From Rhodospirillaceae bacterium (GTDB taxonomy: Bacteria > Pseudomonadota > Alphaproteobacteria > SMXQ01): 40,081 nt of DNA. The stretch is taken from positions 1 through 40,081 of the forward strand of contig CANJIM010000024.1 in the NCBI GenBank assembly GCA_947474495.1, read 5' to 3'. The notes below the pieces were generated by a model. That model saw nothing but the letters and a program-made list of their open reading frames with translations. It ran no database searches and was not told the DNA's origin. Below, in pieces: positions 24,713 through 33,358 of this stretch; the stretch's first letter is position 1; every line of letters starts with the position of its first letter. Position numbers and translations under genes: made by a program.

Positions 24713-26155
24713 TCAGTCCGGAAGAATTGCGGCGGCGGGGCGGCTCTTGCGCACGAAGCGCGCCATAAAGAAGACCGCGCCGACCAGCGGCAACAGGCCG
24801 ACGCCGAACACCATGCTCGCGGCGTGATTGACGGTGGCGGCGTCGCGCGCGGCACCGAACCCGGCCATGTTGGCGATCAGGCCGGATGTCGCCGCGCCCA
24901 GCGCCGTTCCCAGAGAGCGCAAGGAGGCGAGCGACGAGGCGGTGATGCCCTCCTCCCCCGGCACTGCGCAGGCGATGGTGCGCGCGCTCAAGTTGGCATG
25001 ATGGATGCCGACGCCGAGGCCCAGTAGGCAGGCCGCCGCCGTCAACAGCGGCAACGACATCACCAGCGTGCCGCTGACCAGCCCGGTGACGCCGACCAGC
25101 ATCATCAAGGGGCCGGATTGCAGCATCGCGTCCTCGCGCCGGCCGCTCCAACCGGCGACGATAAAGCCGCCCACCGTCCAGCCCGCCGAAATCAGGATCG
25201 TCAGATAGCTGATCAGCAACGGCGTCACGCCATAGGCCACCTGCAGCAACAACGGCAGGAACAGCGTGATCGAGGTTTGCGTCACCCCCCCGATGAAGAC
25301 GATCCACAGCGCCAGGCCGACCGGCGAGCGCAAAGACAGCAGGCCGGAGGGATAGAGGCGGTTCGACGAGTTGCCGTCGAGCCGGAAGGTCTGCCAGACC
25401 AGCAGCACGCCGGCGACGATGAAGCCGGCCCGCAGCAAAGGATCGCCCGCCGGCCCGGCGGCGGCGATGGCGAAGACGCCGGCGGTGAGCAGCGCGAAAC
25501 GTCCGGCCGGGAAGGTCGCGGTCGCCGCCTTGCCGGTCAACGCGCCGGTCTTGGGGATTCGCAGCCAGACCAGCAGATTGAACGGCGCCAGGAAGATCAG
25601 CATGGTCCAGAAGGAGCCGCGCCACCATCCGATCTCGGCGAAGGCGCCCCCGACCACCGGGCCGAGCAATTGCGCCACCATCCAAGTGCTCTGATAGATC
25701 GACAGGATGCGCGAGCGCTGCGAACCGACGAAGACGGCGCTGACCAGATCCATGCTGCCGCCAACCACCAGACCGCCGGCGAAGCCCTGGATGCCGCGGG
25801 CGGCGACCAGCGACCCCATGTCTGGCGCCAGGGCGCAGGCGACCGCGCAGAGCAGGAAAACGAATCCTGCGAGCGCCAGGCCGTTGCGCCGCCCCAGTTT
25901 GCGCCAGATCGGCCCGACCGCCGCAGTGCCGAGGATGGTGCCGATTGAATAGAGCATCGACGCCCAGGTGTAGTAGGCGCCGCCACCGATATCGGCGACC
26001 ACCGTCGGCATGATAATGGCCATCACCAGCACTTGCAGCGCATGGACGATGACCCCGAGGATGATCAGGACGGTGTAGAGCCCGCGCCCGTCGCGAAACA
26101 GGTCGGCGTAACTGGAGGGGCTCGCCTCGGCGGCGGAAGGGGCAGCGTGCGACAT
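24713..26155 (-). CDS. MFS transporter, probable drug/H+ antiporter
   Basis: A 480-residue membrane protein with evenly spaced hydrophobic helices. Visible MFS motifs: LGRRNGLALAGF in the loop after helix 2 (motif A type) and LGPVVGGAFAEIGWWRGSFW near helix 5 (motif C type, characteristic of export proteins). Length and motifs suggest the drug/H+ antiporter group. It is convergent with the marR gene and shares the 500-base upstream region with pckG. The substrate is unknown. Confidence 0.85.
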   Translation of the reverse strand: MSHAAPSAAEASPSSYADLFRDGRGLYTVLIILGVIVHALQVLVMAIIMPTVVADIGGGAYYTWASMLYSIGTILGTAAVGPIWRKLGRRNGLALAGFVFLLCAVACALAPDMGSLVAARGIQGFAGGLVVGGSMDLVSAVFVGSQRSRILSIYQSTWMVAQLLGPVVGGAFAEIGWWRGSFWTMLIFLAPFNLLVWLRIPKTGALTGKAATATFPAGRFALLTAGVFAIAAAGPAGDPLLRAGFIVAGVLLVWQTFRLDGNSSNRLYPSGLLSLRSPVGLALWIVFIGGVTQTSITLFLPLLLQVAYGVTPLLISYLTILISAGWTVGGFIVAGWSGRREDAMLQSGPLMMLVGVTGLVSGTLVMSLPLLTAAACLLGLGVGIHHANLSARTIACAVPGEEGITASSLASLRSLGTALGAATSGLIANMAGFGAARDAATVNHAASMVFGVGLLPLVGAVFFMARFVRKSRPAAAILPD

Positions 26156-26240
26156 GCGTGCGTTCCGATTATGGATGATCAGCCTTTAGCACGCATGACG
26201 CGCCGTCTCATAGGCGCCGAATGCGGAACGCGGAGGCGCC

Positions 26241-26261
26241 AAATGCTGCGTTGCAGCAATT
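26241..26261. promoter_or_regulatory. Candidate operator palindrome
   Basis: AAATGCTGC and GCAGCAATT pair at 8 of 9 positions around a 3-base centre, a size typical of LacI/GntR-type sites. It lies 86 bases from the MFS start and about 410 from pckG. No regulator is assigned. Confidence 0.4.
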
Positions 26262-26349
26262 ATTTTATCCACTGATGAAACAGCATCCCATTTTTTGCGA
26301 TGGCAGATCATCTGATGAAAAATCCTTGCGGAAAAAAAACTTCAGCCCT

Positions 26350-26378
26350 GTGAAAAGCGATTTTACGGGGCTTTTCAC
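26350..26378 (+). repeat. Hairpin in the pckG leader
   Basis: GTGAAAAGC and GCTTTTCAC form a perfect 9-bp stem around an 11-base loop, about 290 bases upstream of pckG. It is not followed by a T-run, so it may be a regulatory hairpin or an operator. Confidence 0.45.
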
Positions 26379-26669
26379 GGCCCTGGCAGTTCCTGCTAAC
26401 GCCTGGTTTTTGCTGTCAAAATGCTCGGTGTGAATGGTTCTTGAAACTGGTCTATGCAACCCGTATGTCATGGTCTTGCGCGATGACTTTCCGCGACAGA
26501 CGAATCGAATCGGCAAAGCGCCTCATCTCGTCATTTTCGATCATACCAGCCGTGCGCTTGCGATCGTTGACGCAAGCGGTGACGCCATGCTTTTTAGCCT
26601 CGGACCGGGTGCGACGAACCGATAACGCGCCGCCCGGCCATTGCTTTTCAGTCTAGGAGACCTGCGTTA

Positions 26670-28514
26670 ATGACGACCGCCACCGTACCGGGCCTCAGCC
26701 CCGCGCCGACCGGCCATAAGAAGCTCGTGGAATGGGTGGCGCAGATCGCCGCCATCACGAAGCCGCACAGCGTGCATTGGTGCGATGGGTCAGACGCCGA
26801 ATTCAATCTCCTGGTCGACCGCCAGCTCGCCACCGGGACCTTGCGCGAGCTCAATCCGGACAAGCGGCCGAACTCCTATTACGCCGCCTCGGACCCGCGC
26901 GACGTGGCGCGTGTCGAGAGCCGCACCTACATCTGCTCCGAGAAGCAGGAAGACGCCGGCCCGACCAACAACTGGATGGCCCCCGCCGAGATGCGCGCCA
27001 CGCTGGCGCCGCTGTTCGACGGTTGCATGCGCGGCCGCACCATGTATGTCGTGCCCTTCTGCATGGGTCCGCTCGGTTCGAAGATCAGCGCGCTCGGCGT
27101 CGAGATCACCGATAGCGCTTACGTTGCCGCCTCGATGCGCATCATGACCCGCATGGGCAAGGCCGCGCTCGAAGAGATGGGGACCGACGGCTTCTTCGTG
27201 CCGGCCGTGCACACAGTCGGCGCGCCGCTGAAGCCGGGCGAGAAGGATGTCGCCTGGCCTTGCAACGAAGAAAAATACATCGTGCAGTTCCCCGAGACGC
27301 GCGAGATCTGGTCCTACGGCTCCGGCTACGGCGGCAACGCCCTGCTCGGCAAGAAGTGCTACGCGCTGCGCATCGCTTCGGTGATGGCGCGTGATGAAGG
27401 CTGGTTCGCCGAGCATATGCTCATCCTTAAGCTGACTTCACCAAAGGGCCAGGTGCGCTACATCGCCGCCGCCTTCCCGAGCGCCTGCGGCAAGACCAAC
27501 CTCGCCATGCTGCAGCCGACCATTCCCGGCTGGAAGGCCGAGATGATCGGCGACGACATTTGCTGGATGCGTTACGGCGACGATGGCCGCTTGTACGCCA
27601 TCAATCCGGAGTTCGGCCTGTTCGGCGTCGCGCCGGGCACCAATCCGAAGACCAACAAGAACGCGATCGACGCGCTCTATGCCAACGTCGTCTACACCAA
27701 CGTCGCGCTGACGGCGGACAACGATGTGTGGTGGGAAGGCCTGACGAAAGAGCCGCCGGCCGGCCTGATCGACTGGAAGGGCAACCCTTGGTCGCCCGAC
27801 AAGGGCACCGCCGCCGCCCATCCGAACGCCCGCTTCACCGTGCCGGCCAGCCAGTGCCCGAACATCGCCCCGGAATGGAACGACCCGAAGGGCGTGCCGA
27901 TTTCCGCGATCCTGTTCGGTGGCCGCCGCGCCACCGCGGTGCCGCTCGTGACGGAAGCTTTCGATTGGCAGCACGGCGTGTTCCTCGCCTCCAACGTCGC
28001 CTCCGAAGGCACGGCGGCGGCCGAGAACAAGGTCGGCGAGTTGCGCCGTGACCCGTTCGCCATGCTGCCGTTCTGCGGCTACAACATGGCCGACTATTTC
28101 GGCCATTGGCTCAAGACCGGCAAGAAAAGCAGCGCCGACAAACTGCCGCGCATCTACTTCGTGAACTGGTTCCGCAAGGACAAGGCCGGCAAGTTCGTGT
28201 GGCCGGGCTTCGGCGACAACAGCCGCGTGCTCAAATGGATCTGCGAGCGCCTCGACGGAACCGCCGCCGCGGTGGAAACGCCGATCGGCCTGTTGCCGAC
28301 CAAGGAATCGCTCGACACCGCCGGCCTCGACATCACCGAGGAACAGCTCGACTTACTGCTGACCGTCGATACCGCAGTCTGGAAGGAAGAAGCCTCGCTG
28401 ATTCCCGACGGCTACAAGATCTTCGGCGACCGCCTGCCGGCCGAATTGTGGAAGGAATACGAGGCCCTGGTGCAGCGCCTCGAATCGGGCGCCAAGCGCA
28501 AGGCCGTCGGCTAA
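26670..28514 (+). CDS. pckG: Phosphoenolpyruvate carboxykinase (GTP)
   Basis: A 614-residue enzyme of gluconeogenesis that converts oxaloacetate and GTP to PEP, CO2 and GDP. The length and the P-loop [11 protein letters not shown] with the reactive Cys273 identify the GTP-dependent type, not the ATP-dependent Pck[22 protein letters not shown] (from 217) and [21 protein letters not shown] near the C-terminus are also diagnostic. RBS TAGGAGA lies 9 bases before the ATG. It is monocistronic: a 514-base upstream region and a strong terminator after the stop. It fits a cell that grows on imported amino acids and organic acids. Confidence 0.97.
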   Translation: MTTATVPGLSPAPTGHKKLVEWVAQIAAITKPHSVHWCDGSDAEFNLLVDRQLATGTLRELNPDKRPNSYYAASDPRDVARVESRTYICSEKQEDAGPTNNWMAPAEMRATLAPLFDGCMRGRTMYVVPFCMGPLGSKISALGVEITDSAYVAASMRIMTRMGKAALEEMGTDGFFVPAVHTVGAPLKPGEKDVAWPCNEEKYIVQFPETREIWSYGSGYGGNALLGKKCYALRIASVMARDEGWFAEHMLILKLTSPKGQVRYIAAAFPSACGKTNLAMLQPTIPGWKAEMIGDDICWMRYGDDGRLYAINPEFGLFGVAPGTNPKTNKNAIDALYANVVYTNVALTADNDVWWEGLTKEPPAGLIDWKGNPWSPDKGTAAAHPNARFTVPASQCPNIAPEWNDPKGVPISAILFGGRRATAVPLVTEAFDWQHGVFLASNVASEGTAAAENKVGELRRDPFAMLPFCGYNMADYFGHWLKTGKKSSADKLPRIYFVNWFRKDKAGKFVWPGFGDNSRVLKWICERLDGTAAAVETPIGLLPTKESLDTAGLDITEEQLDLLLTVDTAVWKEEASLIPDGYKIFGDRLPAELWKEYEALVQRLESGAKRKAVG

Positions 28515-28539
28515 TTCATAACAAGCACGAGACGCAGAG

Positions 28540-28569
28540 GGGCGGTGGAGCGATCCACCGCCCCTTTTC
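28540..28569 (+). terminator. Rho-independent terminator of pckG
   Basis: Perfect 11-bp stem (GGGGCGGTGGA with TCCACCGCCCC) with a GCGA loop and TTTT, 26 bases after the pckG stop. The inner stem and loop are identical to the terminator after the phoX-like gene. Confidence 0.95.
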
Positions 28570-28684
28570 TTATCCAGTGCCCGGCGCCATCTGCTAACTT
28601 GAATCATTCGGTCGACGACCAAGATATAAAGAGGGCGCCGCGCCATTTGGCGATTACCCCCGAAAGCCTCTAAGGATTCCCGCA

Positions 28685-30340
28685 ATGCCAAAAGGCTCTG
28701 ACCTTCTCGTCGCCGCGTTGGAGAACGAGGGTGTCGAACGCATCTTCGGCGTACCTGGCGAAGAGAATCTCGATGTCGTCGAATCGCTACGCAATTCCAA
28801 GATCGAATTGGTGCTGACGCGCCACGAACAGGCCGCCGCGTTCATGGCGGCGACGCACGGCCGTCTGACCGGTCGCCCCGGCGTCTGCATCTCCACCCTC
28901 GGCCCCGGCGCGCTGAATTTCTCGACCGGCGCCGCCTATGCCTATCTCGGCGCCATGCCGATGATCATGATCACCGGGCAGAAGGCGATCCTCTCGCACA
29001 AGCAGGCCAAGTTCCAAATCATCGACGTCGTCGCCTCGATGAAGCCGCTGACCAAGCTGACGCGCCAGATCGTCAGCGCCGCCAGCATCCCGACCACCGT
29101 GCGCGATGCCTTCCGCGTGGCGATGGAAGAGCGCCCCGGCCCGGTGCATCTCGAACTGCCGGAAGATATCGCCGGCGAAGAGGTCGAGGCCGTGCATGTC
29201 ATCGCGCGCCATCCGCTCGAGCGGCCCATCGCCGGTCCCGAAGCGCTCGACCGCGCCGCCGAGATGATCCTCGCTGCCAAGAACCCGCTGATCATGATCG
29301 GCGCGGCCGGCAACCGGCCGCGTCTCGTCGAATGCTTGTCGGCCTTCGTGCGCCGGGTCCGCCTGCCCTTCTTCAACACGCAGATGGGCAAGGGCGCCGT
29401 CACCGGCGGCTCGAACCTCTATGTCGGCACGGCGGCGCTGTCCGAACGCGACTATGTCCATCGCGCCATCGAAGCCGCCGATCTCATCATCAGCATCGGC
29501 CACGACACGGTGGAGAAGCCGCCGTTCCTGATGAAGCCGGTCGGCGGACCGAAGGTCATTCATGTCGGCTACCTCTCCGCCAACGTCGAAGAGGTCTTCC
29601 ACCCGGACGCCGAAGTGATCGGCGACATCCGCGCCAGCGTGCTCGGCCTCGCCGACCGGCTCGAAGGCAAAACTGGCGCGAGTCCACTTCTGCTCGACCT
29701 GCGTCAAAAAATTCTCGCGTGCCTCAACGACCGCGCCGAGGAAGACCGTTTCCCGATCACGCCGCAGCGCATCGTCCATGACGTGCGCACCGTCATGCCC
29801 GACGACGGCATCGTCTGCCTCGACAACGGCATGTATAAAATCTGGTTCGCGCGTAACTACCGCACGCACGAAGCCAACACGCTGCTGCTCGACAACGCGC
29901 TGGCCACCATGGGTGCCGGCCTGCCCTCAGCGATGATGGCGGCCATCCTCAACCCGGACAAACGCGTCATGGCGGTGTGCGGCGACGGCGGCTTCATGAT
30001 GAACTCGCAGGAGATGGAGACCGCAGTGCGCCTCGGACTCAATCTCGTCGTCGTCATCTTGAACGACAGCGCCTACGGCATGATCCGCTGGAAGCAGGCG
30101 GTCGATCACTTCGCCGACTTCGGCATGACCTTCAAGAATCCCGACTTCATCAAATATGCCGAAAGCTACGGCGCCAAGGGCTCGCGCGTCACGGCGGTGG
30201 CCGATCTGGTGCCGACGCTGGAGGCCGCCTTCCAGGGCGGCGGCGTGCATCTGGTCGACGTGCCGATCGACTATTCCGAGAACATGCGCGTGCTCGTCGA
30301 CGAGTTGCGCAGCCAATCGCTCGGCGAAGAACCGAAGTAG
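28685..30340 (+). CDS. Acetolactate synthase large subunit-like TPP enzyme
   Basis: A 551-residue thiamine-diphosphate enzyme with the three usual domains. Pyrimidine-binding part: GVERIFGVPGEENLDV and catalytic Glu48 in LTRHEQAAAFMA. Central domain from about 190. Pyrophosphate part: GDGGFMMNSQEMETAVRLGLNLVVVILND (from 433), the Mg-TPP motif. It resembles IlvB/AlsS-type acetolactate synthases but has no ilvH small subunit beside it and is followed by an aldehyde dehydrogenase, so a catabolic acetolactate synthase or another 2-keto acid decarboxylase/ligase is possible. The spacing of 39 bases to the next gene suggests an operon. Confidence 0.88.
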   Translation: MPKGSDLLVAALENEGVERIFGVPGEENLDVVESLRNSKIELVLTRHEQAAAFMAATHGRLTGRPGVCISTLGPGALNFSTGAAYAYLGAMPMIMITGQKAILSHKQAKFQIIDVVASMKPLTKLTRQIVSAASIPTTVRDAFRVAMEERPGPVHLELPEDIAGEEVEAVHVIARHPLERPIAGPEALDRAAEMILAAKNPLIMIGAAGNRPRLVECLSAFVRRVRLPFFNTQMGKGAVTGGSNLYVGTAALSERDYVHRAIEAADLIISIGHDTVEKPPFLMKPVGGPKVIHVGYLSANVEEVFHPDAEVIGDIRASVLGLADRLEGKTGASPLLLDLRQKILACLNDRAEEDRFPITPQRIVHDVRTVMPDDGIVCLDNGMYKIWFARNYRTHEANTLLLDNALATMGAGLPSAMMAAILNPDKRVMAVCGDGGFMMNSQEMETAVRLGLNLVVVILNDSAYGMIRWKQAVDHFADFGMTFKNPDFIKYAESYGAKGSRVTAVADLVPTLEAAFQGGGVHLVDVPIDYSENMRVLVDELRSQSLGEEPK

Positions 30341-30379
30341 CCCTCGGCCACGTCGAGGCAACCGTCATAGGAGTCCCCC

Positions 30380-31759
30380 ATGCTGCAGGTCGTTCAGGCG
30401 TTTGACCGCGCGCTCATCACAGAAATCCCGACGGAGAACGCCGCCGCGCTGGAGGCCAAGCTGCAGGCGGCGCAGAAGGCCTTCGCCAATCGCGCCGGCT
30501 GGCTCAAGCCGCACCAGCGCATCGAGATTTTGCGCAAGATCGCGACGATCATGGAAACGCGGCGCGATCACTTGGCCCTGCAGATTGCCCGCGAGGGCGG
30601 CAAGCCGCTGGCCGACGCCATCGTCGAGACGACGCGCGCGATCGATGGCGTGCGCAATGCCGCCGACGAGCTGCGCAATTTTGCCGGCAAGGAAATCCCC
30701 ATGGGGCTCACCGCCGCGAGCGATGGGCGCTGGGCCTTCACGACGAAGGAGCCGATTGGCGTCGTCGCGGCGATCTCCGCCTTCAACCATCCGCTCAACC
30801 TGATCGTTCATCAGGTCGCGCCGGCCATCGCCACCGGCTGCCCGGTCATCGTCAAGCCGGCCGGACCGACGCCGCTCTCCTGCCTGGAATTCGTCGCCAT
30901 CGCGCGCGAGGCCGGTCTGCCCGAGCCCTGGGCGCAGACCTTCATTCCCGAGAGCACCGCGCTCGCCGAAAAGCTGGCGACCGATAATCGCATCGCCTTC
31001 CTGAGTTTCATCGGCTCGCCCAAGATCGGCTGGATGCTGCACCACAAGTTGACGCCGGGCGCCCGCTCGGCCCTCGAGCATGGCGGCGCCGCGCCAGCGA
31101 TCGTCGATGCCAGCGCCGATCTGGAACGCATCATCGAGCCGATCGTCAAGGGCGCCTACTACCATGCCGGCCAGGTCTGCGTGTCGACCCAGCGCATTTT
31201 CGTCCATGAGAAAATCCGCGGCGAATTCGTCGAGCGCCTGACCGCGCGTGTCGCCAAGCTGCGCACCGGCGATCCGACCAAGCCCGACACCGACGTCGGC
31301 CCGCTCATTCATCCGCGCGAGACCGAGCGCGTCTCGGCCTGGATCGAAGACGCCCAGGCCGGCGGCGCCAAGGTCATCGGTGGCGGCCGCCTGTCGGAGA
31401 CGACGCTGCTGCCCTCCATCGTGCTCGACGCGCCGACCGACAGCGACATCTCGCAGGACGAGGTGTTCGGCCCGACGGTCTGCGTCTATTCGTTTAAAGA
31501 CCTCGACGACGCCATCGCGCGCGCCAACGCCGTCGCCTGGTCGTTCCAGGCCAGCATCTTCGCCCAGGACATCGACGTCGCGCTACGCGCCGCAGAGCGG
31601 CTGGAAGCCTCCGCCGTGATGATCAACGACCCGACGGCCTTCCGCGTCGATTGGATGCCCTTCGCCGGGCGCAAGCAGTCGGGCTACGGCACCGGCGGCA
31701 TTCCCTACACGATGCACGATATGTCGCAGGACAAGATGATCGTGCTGCGTCGGCGCTAA
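30380..31759 (+). CDS. NAD(P)-dependent aldehyde dehydrogenase
   Basis: A 459-residue ALDH superfamily enzyme. Catalytic residues are in place: Asn136 (AFNHPLN), Glu233 (ALEHGGAAPAIV; LEHGG in place of the usual LELGG) and the nucleophile Cys267 (HAGQVCVSTQR). EVFGPTVCVY and FAGRKQSGYGTGG near the C-terminus are typical. It oxidises an aldehyde to an acid; the partner gene is a TPP enzyme, so the aldehyde may come from 2-keto acid decarboxylation. RBS AGGAG precedes the ATG. A terminator follows. Confidence 0.9.
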   Translation: MLQVVQAFDRALITEIPTENAAALEAKLQAAQKAFANRAGWLKPHQRIEILRKIATIMETRRDHLALQIAREGGKPLADAIVETTRAIDGVRNAADELRNFAGKEIPMGLTAASDGRWAFTTKEPIGVVAAISAFNHPLNLIVHQVAPAIATGCPVIVKPAGPTPLSCLEFVAIAREAGLPEPWAQTFIPESTALAEKLATDNRIAFLSFIGSPKIGWMLHHKLTPGARSALEHGGAAPAIVDASADLERIIEPIVKGAYYHAGQVCVSTQRIFVHEKIRGEFVERLTARVAKLRTGDPTKPDTDVGPLIHPRETERVSAWIEDAQAGGAKVIGGGRLSETTLLPSIVLDAPTDSDISQDEVFGPTVCVYSFKDLDDAIARANAVAWSFQASIFAQDIDVALRAAERLEASAVMINDPTAFRVDWMPFAGRKQSGYGTGGIPYTMHDMSQDKMIVLRRR

Positions 31760-31787
31760 GGGCTAGCCCCTTACTCTTCATGCGTTG

Positions 31788-31816
31788 AGCGGCGGGCTCA
31801 TCGCCGGCCGCTTTTT
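31788..31816 (+). terminator. Rho-independent terminator after the aldehyde dehydrogenase gene
   Basis: Stem AGCGGCGGGC with GCCGGCCGCT (one mismatch), a 5-base loop and TTTT. It runs directly into the first PadR-type palindrome. Confidence 0.8.
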
Positions 31817-31859
31817 CTAAGATATATCTTGAAGGGGATATTTCTAAGATATATCTTGA
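31814..31859. promoter_or_regulatory. Tandem identical palindromes upstream of the padR-type gene
   Basis: The 19-base sequence TTTCTAAGATATATCTTGA occurs twice (31814-31832 and 31841-31859), 27 bases apart. Its core AAGATATATCTT is a perfect 12-base palindrome. A degenerate third copy, TTTCTAAATTATATCAA, is at 31898-31914, inside the start of the padR-type gene. The pair probably forms the autoregulatory operator of the PadR/YqjI-like repressor, overlapping the promoter of the two-gene operon. Confidence 0.75.
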
Positions 31860-31881
31860 GTGCATCTAGAATAGTAAGAAG

Positions 31882-32508
31882 ATGCACTACATGAATTTTT
31901 CTAAATTATATCAACGGCTTGAATGCCACGGCATGCGCCGTGGCGGTCATTGGTCCGACCATGACAACCTCGCCGGCCCCCGTGCCGGCCGGCATGGACC
32001 GCATAACGATCATCGCAGCAATCATCGCGGCGGCGGTCGCCGGCGCATGTTCGACAACGGCGAACTGCGCTTGATCCTTCTGCACCTCGTCGCCGAACAG
32101 CCGCGCCACGGCTACGACCTGATCCGCGCCATCGAAGAGCTGAGCGGCGGCGCCTATGCCCCCAGCCCAGGCGTGGTCTACCCCACCCTCACCTTGCTCA
32201 GCGACATGGGCCAACTGACCGAACAGGCCGCCTCCGTCGATCATGGTGGCGCGCGTAAGGCTTTCGCCATCACCGATGCGGGCAAAAGCCAGCTGACCGA
32301 ACACGCGACGACCGTGAAAGCGCTGTTGGAGCGGCTCGGCGCGGCGGCAGAGTTGCGCGAACGCACGGATGCGACGCCGGTGCGGCGCGCCATGCACAAT
32401 CTCAAGAGCGTGCTGATGGACAAGCTCGCCGACCGCTCCGACAAGGACATGGTTCTGAAAGCGGTCGCCCTGCTCGACGAAGCGGCGCAGAAAATCGAGC
32501 GGCTCTGA
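31882..32508 (+). CDS. PadR-family regulator, YqjI-like, His-rich N-terminus
   Basis: A 208-residue protein. Residues 17-55 are rich in His, Gly and Arg (HGMRRGGHWSDHD, GRHGPHNDHRSNHRGGG), followed by a PadR winged helix: GELRLILLHLVAEQPRHGYDLI and YAPSPGVVYPTLTLLSDMG. The arrangement closely follows E. coli YqjI, a nickel-responsive repressor with a metal-binding N-terminal tail; here the tail has histidines but only one cysteine (Cys15, lost with the later start). Starts at 31882 and 31891 are weak, and an ATG at 31933 in the loop of a hairpin gives MRRGGHWSDHD. The stop overlaps the next start (TGATG). It probably represses its own operon in response to metal. Confidence 0.85.
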   Translation: MHYMNFSKLYQRLECHGMRRGGHWSDHDNLAGPRAGRHGPHNDHRSNHRGGGRRRMFDNGELRLILLHLVAEQPRHGYDLIRAIEELSGGAYAPSPGVVYPTLTLLSDMGQLTEQAASVDHGGARKAFAITDAGKSQLTEHATTVKALLERLGAAAELRERTDATPVRRAMHNLKSVLMDKLADRSDKDMVLKAVALLDEAAQKIERL

Positions 32509-33332
32509 TGAACCAGATCGATCGCCTGCGTCGTCGTTTCGCCGATGAGATGGGAGGGGCTGCTAATGAATCAGTTGGCCTCCACGAGACGCGCCGGATG
32601 CGTCACGAGGTGCGCCGCCGCACCCTCACGGTCAGCCGCATCGAGCATCTCACGCCGCGCATGATGCGCGTTCATTTTATCTCGCCCGAATTGGCGGATT
32701 TCGCCAGCGCCGCACCCGACGACCATGTGAAGCTATTCTTCCCGCAAGCCGGCAGAATCGACGGCAAGCCGGTCATGCGCGATTTCACGCCGCGCGCCTT
32801 CGACCGCGCCGCCGGCCGCCTGACCATTGACTTCGCCCTGCACGAGAACGGGCCGGCAACCGAATGGGCGGCCAACGCCAAAGTCGGCGACAGGCTCGAC
32901 ATCGGCGGCCCGCGCGGCTCCCAGATCGTGCCCGACGATTTCGACTGGTATTTGCTGATTGGCGATGAAAGCGCACTACCGGCCATCGGCCGGCGTGTCG
33001 AGGAATTGCGCGCCGGCGCGCCGGTGACGACGCTGATCGCCATCGTGCACCCTTACGAGGAGCAGCGTTTCAAAACGCAGGCGGTCTGGACCCCGATATG
33101 GCTCCATCGCGGCGAGCCCAATAAAGGCGACGCCGACCTACTGCGCGATAGACTGGCCGACTTTACGCCGCCGCCTGGCGACGGATTTATCTGGATCGCT
33201 GGCGAAGCCGCCATCGTGCGGACGCTCCGCGCCCACATGATCGAGGAGCGTCATCATCCGAAAGCCTGGGTCAAGGCGGCTGGCTATTGGCAACGTGGCA
33301 AAGCCGATGCGCATGTCGAAATAGGCGACTGA
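32508..33332 (+). CDS. Siderophore-interacting FAD protein (YqjH/ViuB-like ferric reductase)
   Basis: A 274-residue flavoprotein of the siderophore-interacting family. RDFTPRAFD is the FAD-binding RxxTPR motif, GPRGSQIVP and LLIGDESALPAIGRRVEEL are family hallmarks of the NADPH side. Relatives reduce ferric siderophores in the cytoplasm to release iron. Its ATG overlaps the regulator's stop, so translation is coupled. The same two families, YqjI and YqjH, are linked in E. coli, where the genes are divergent; here they form an operon. It converges on an MFS gene after 26 bases. Confidence 0.9.
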   Translation: MNQIDRLRRRFADEMGGAANESVGLHETRRMRHEVRRRTLTVSRIEHLTPRMMRVHFISPELADFASAAPDDHVKLFFPQAGRIDGKPVMRDFTPRAFDRAAGRLTIDFALHENGPATEWAANAKVGDRLDIGGPRGSQIVPDDFDWYLLIGDESALPAIGRRVEELRAGAPVTTLIAIVHPYEEQRFKTQAVWTPIWLHRGEPNKGDADLLRDRLADFTPPPGDGFIWIAGEAAIVRTLRAHMIEERHHPKAWVKAAGYWQRGKADAHVEIGD

Positions 33333-33358
33333 GAGGACTCGCCCTCAGCGCCCCGCAG

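Larger units (their letters stand above)
26156..26669. other. 514-base intergenic region between MFS gene and pckG
   Basis: No convincing gene is present: the short open frames on both strands lack codon bias and ribosome binding sites. It is AT-richer than its neighbours in the middle. It holds an imperfect palindrome at 26241-26261, a hairpin at 26350-26378, two copies of CTGATGAAA (26272-26280 and 26312-26320, 40 bases apart) and the pckG ribosome binding site. It must contain both the MFS and pckG promoters, and is probably a long pckG leader. Confidence 0.6.

Noticed and set aside
26265-26625. Short open frames in the pckG leader on both strands
   Set aside because: No ribosome binding site with a sensible spacing, no codon bias and no recognisable motif.
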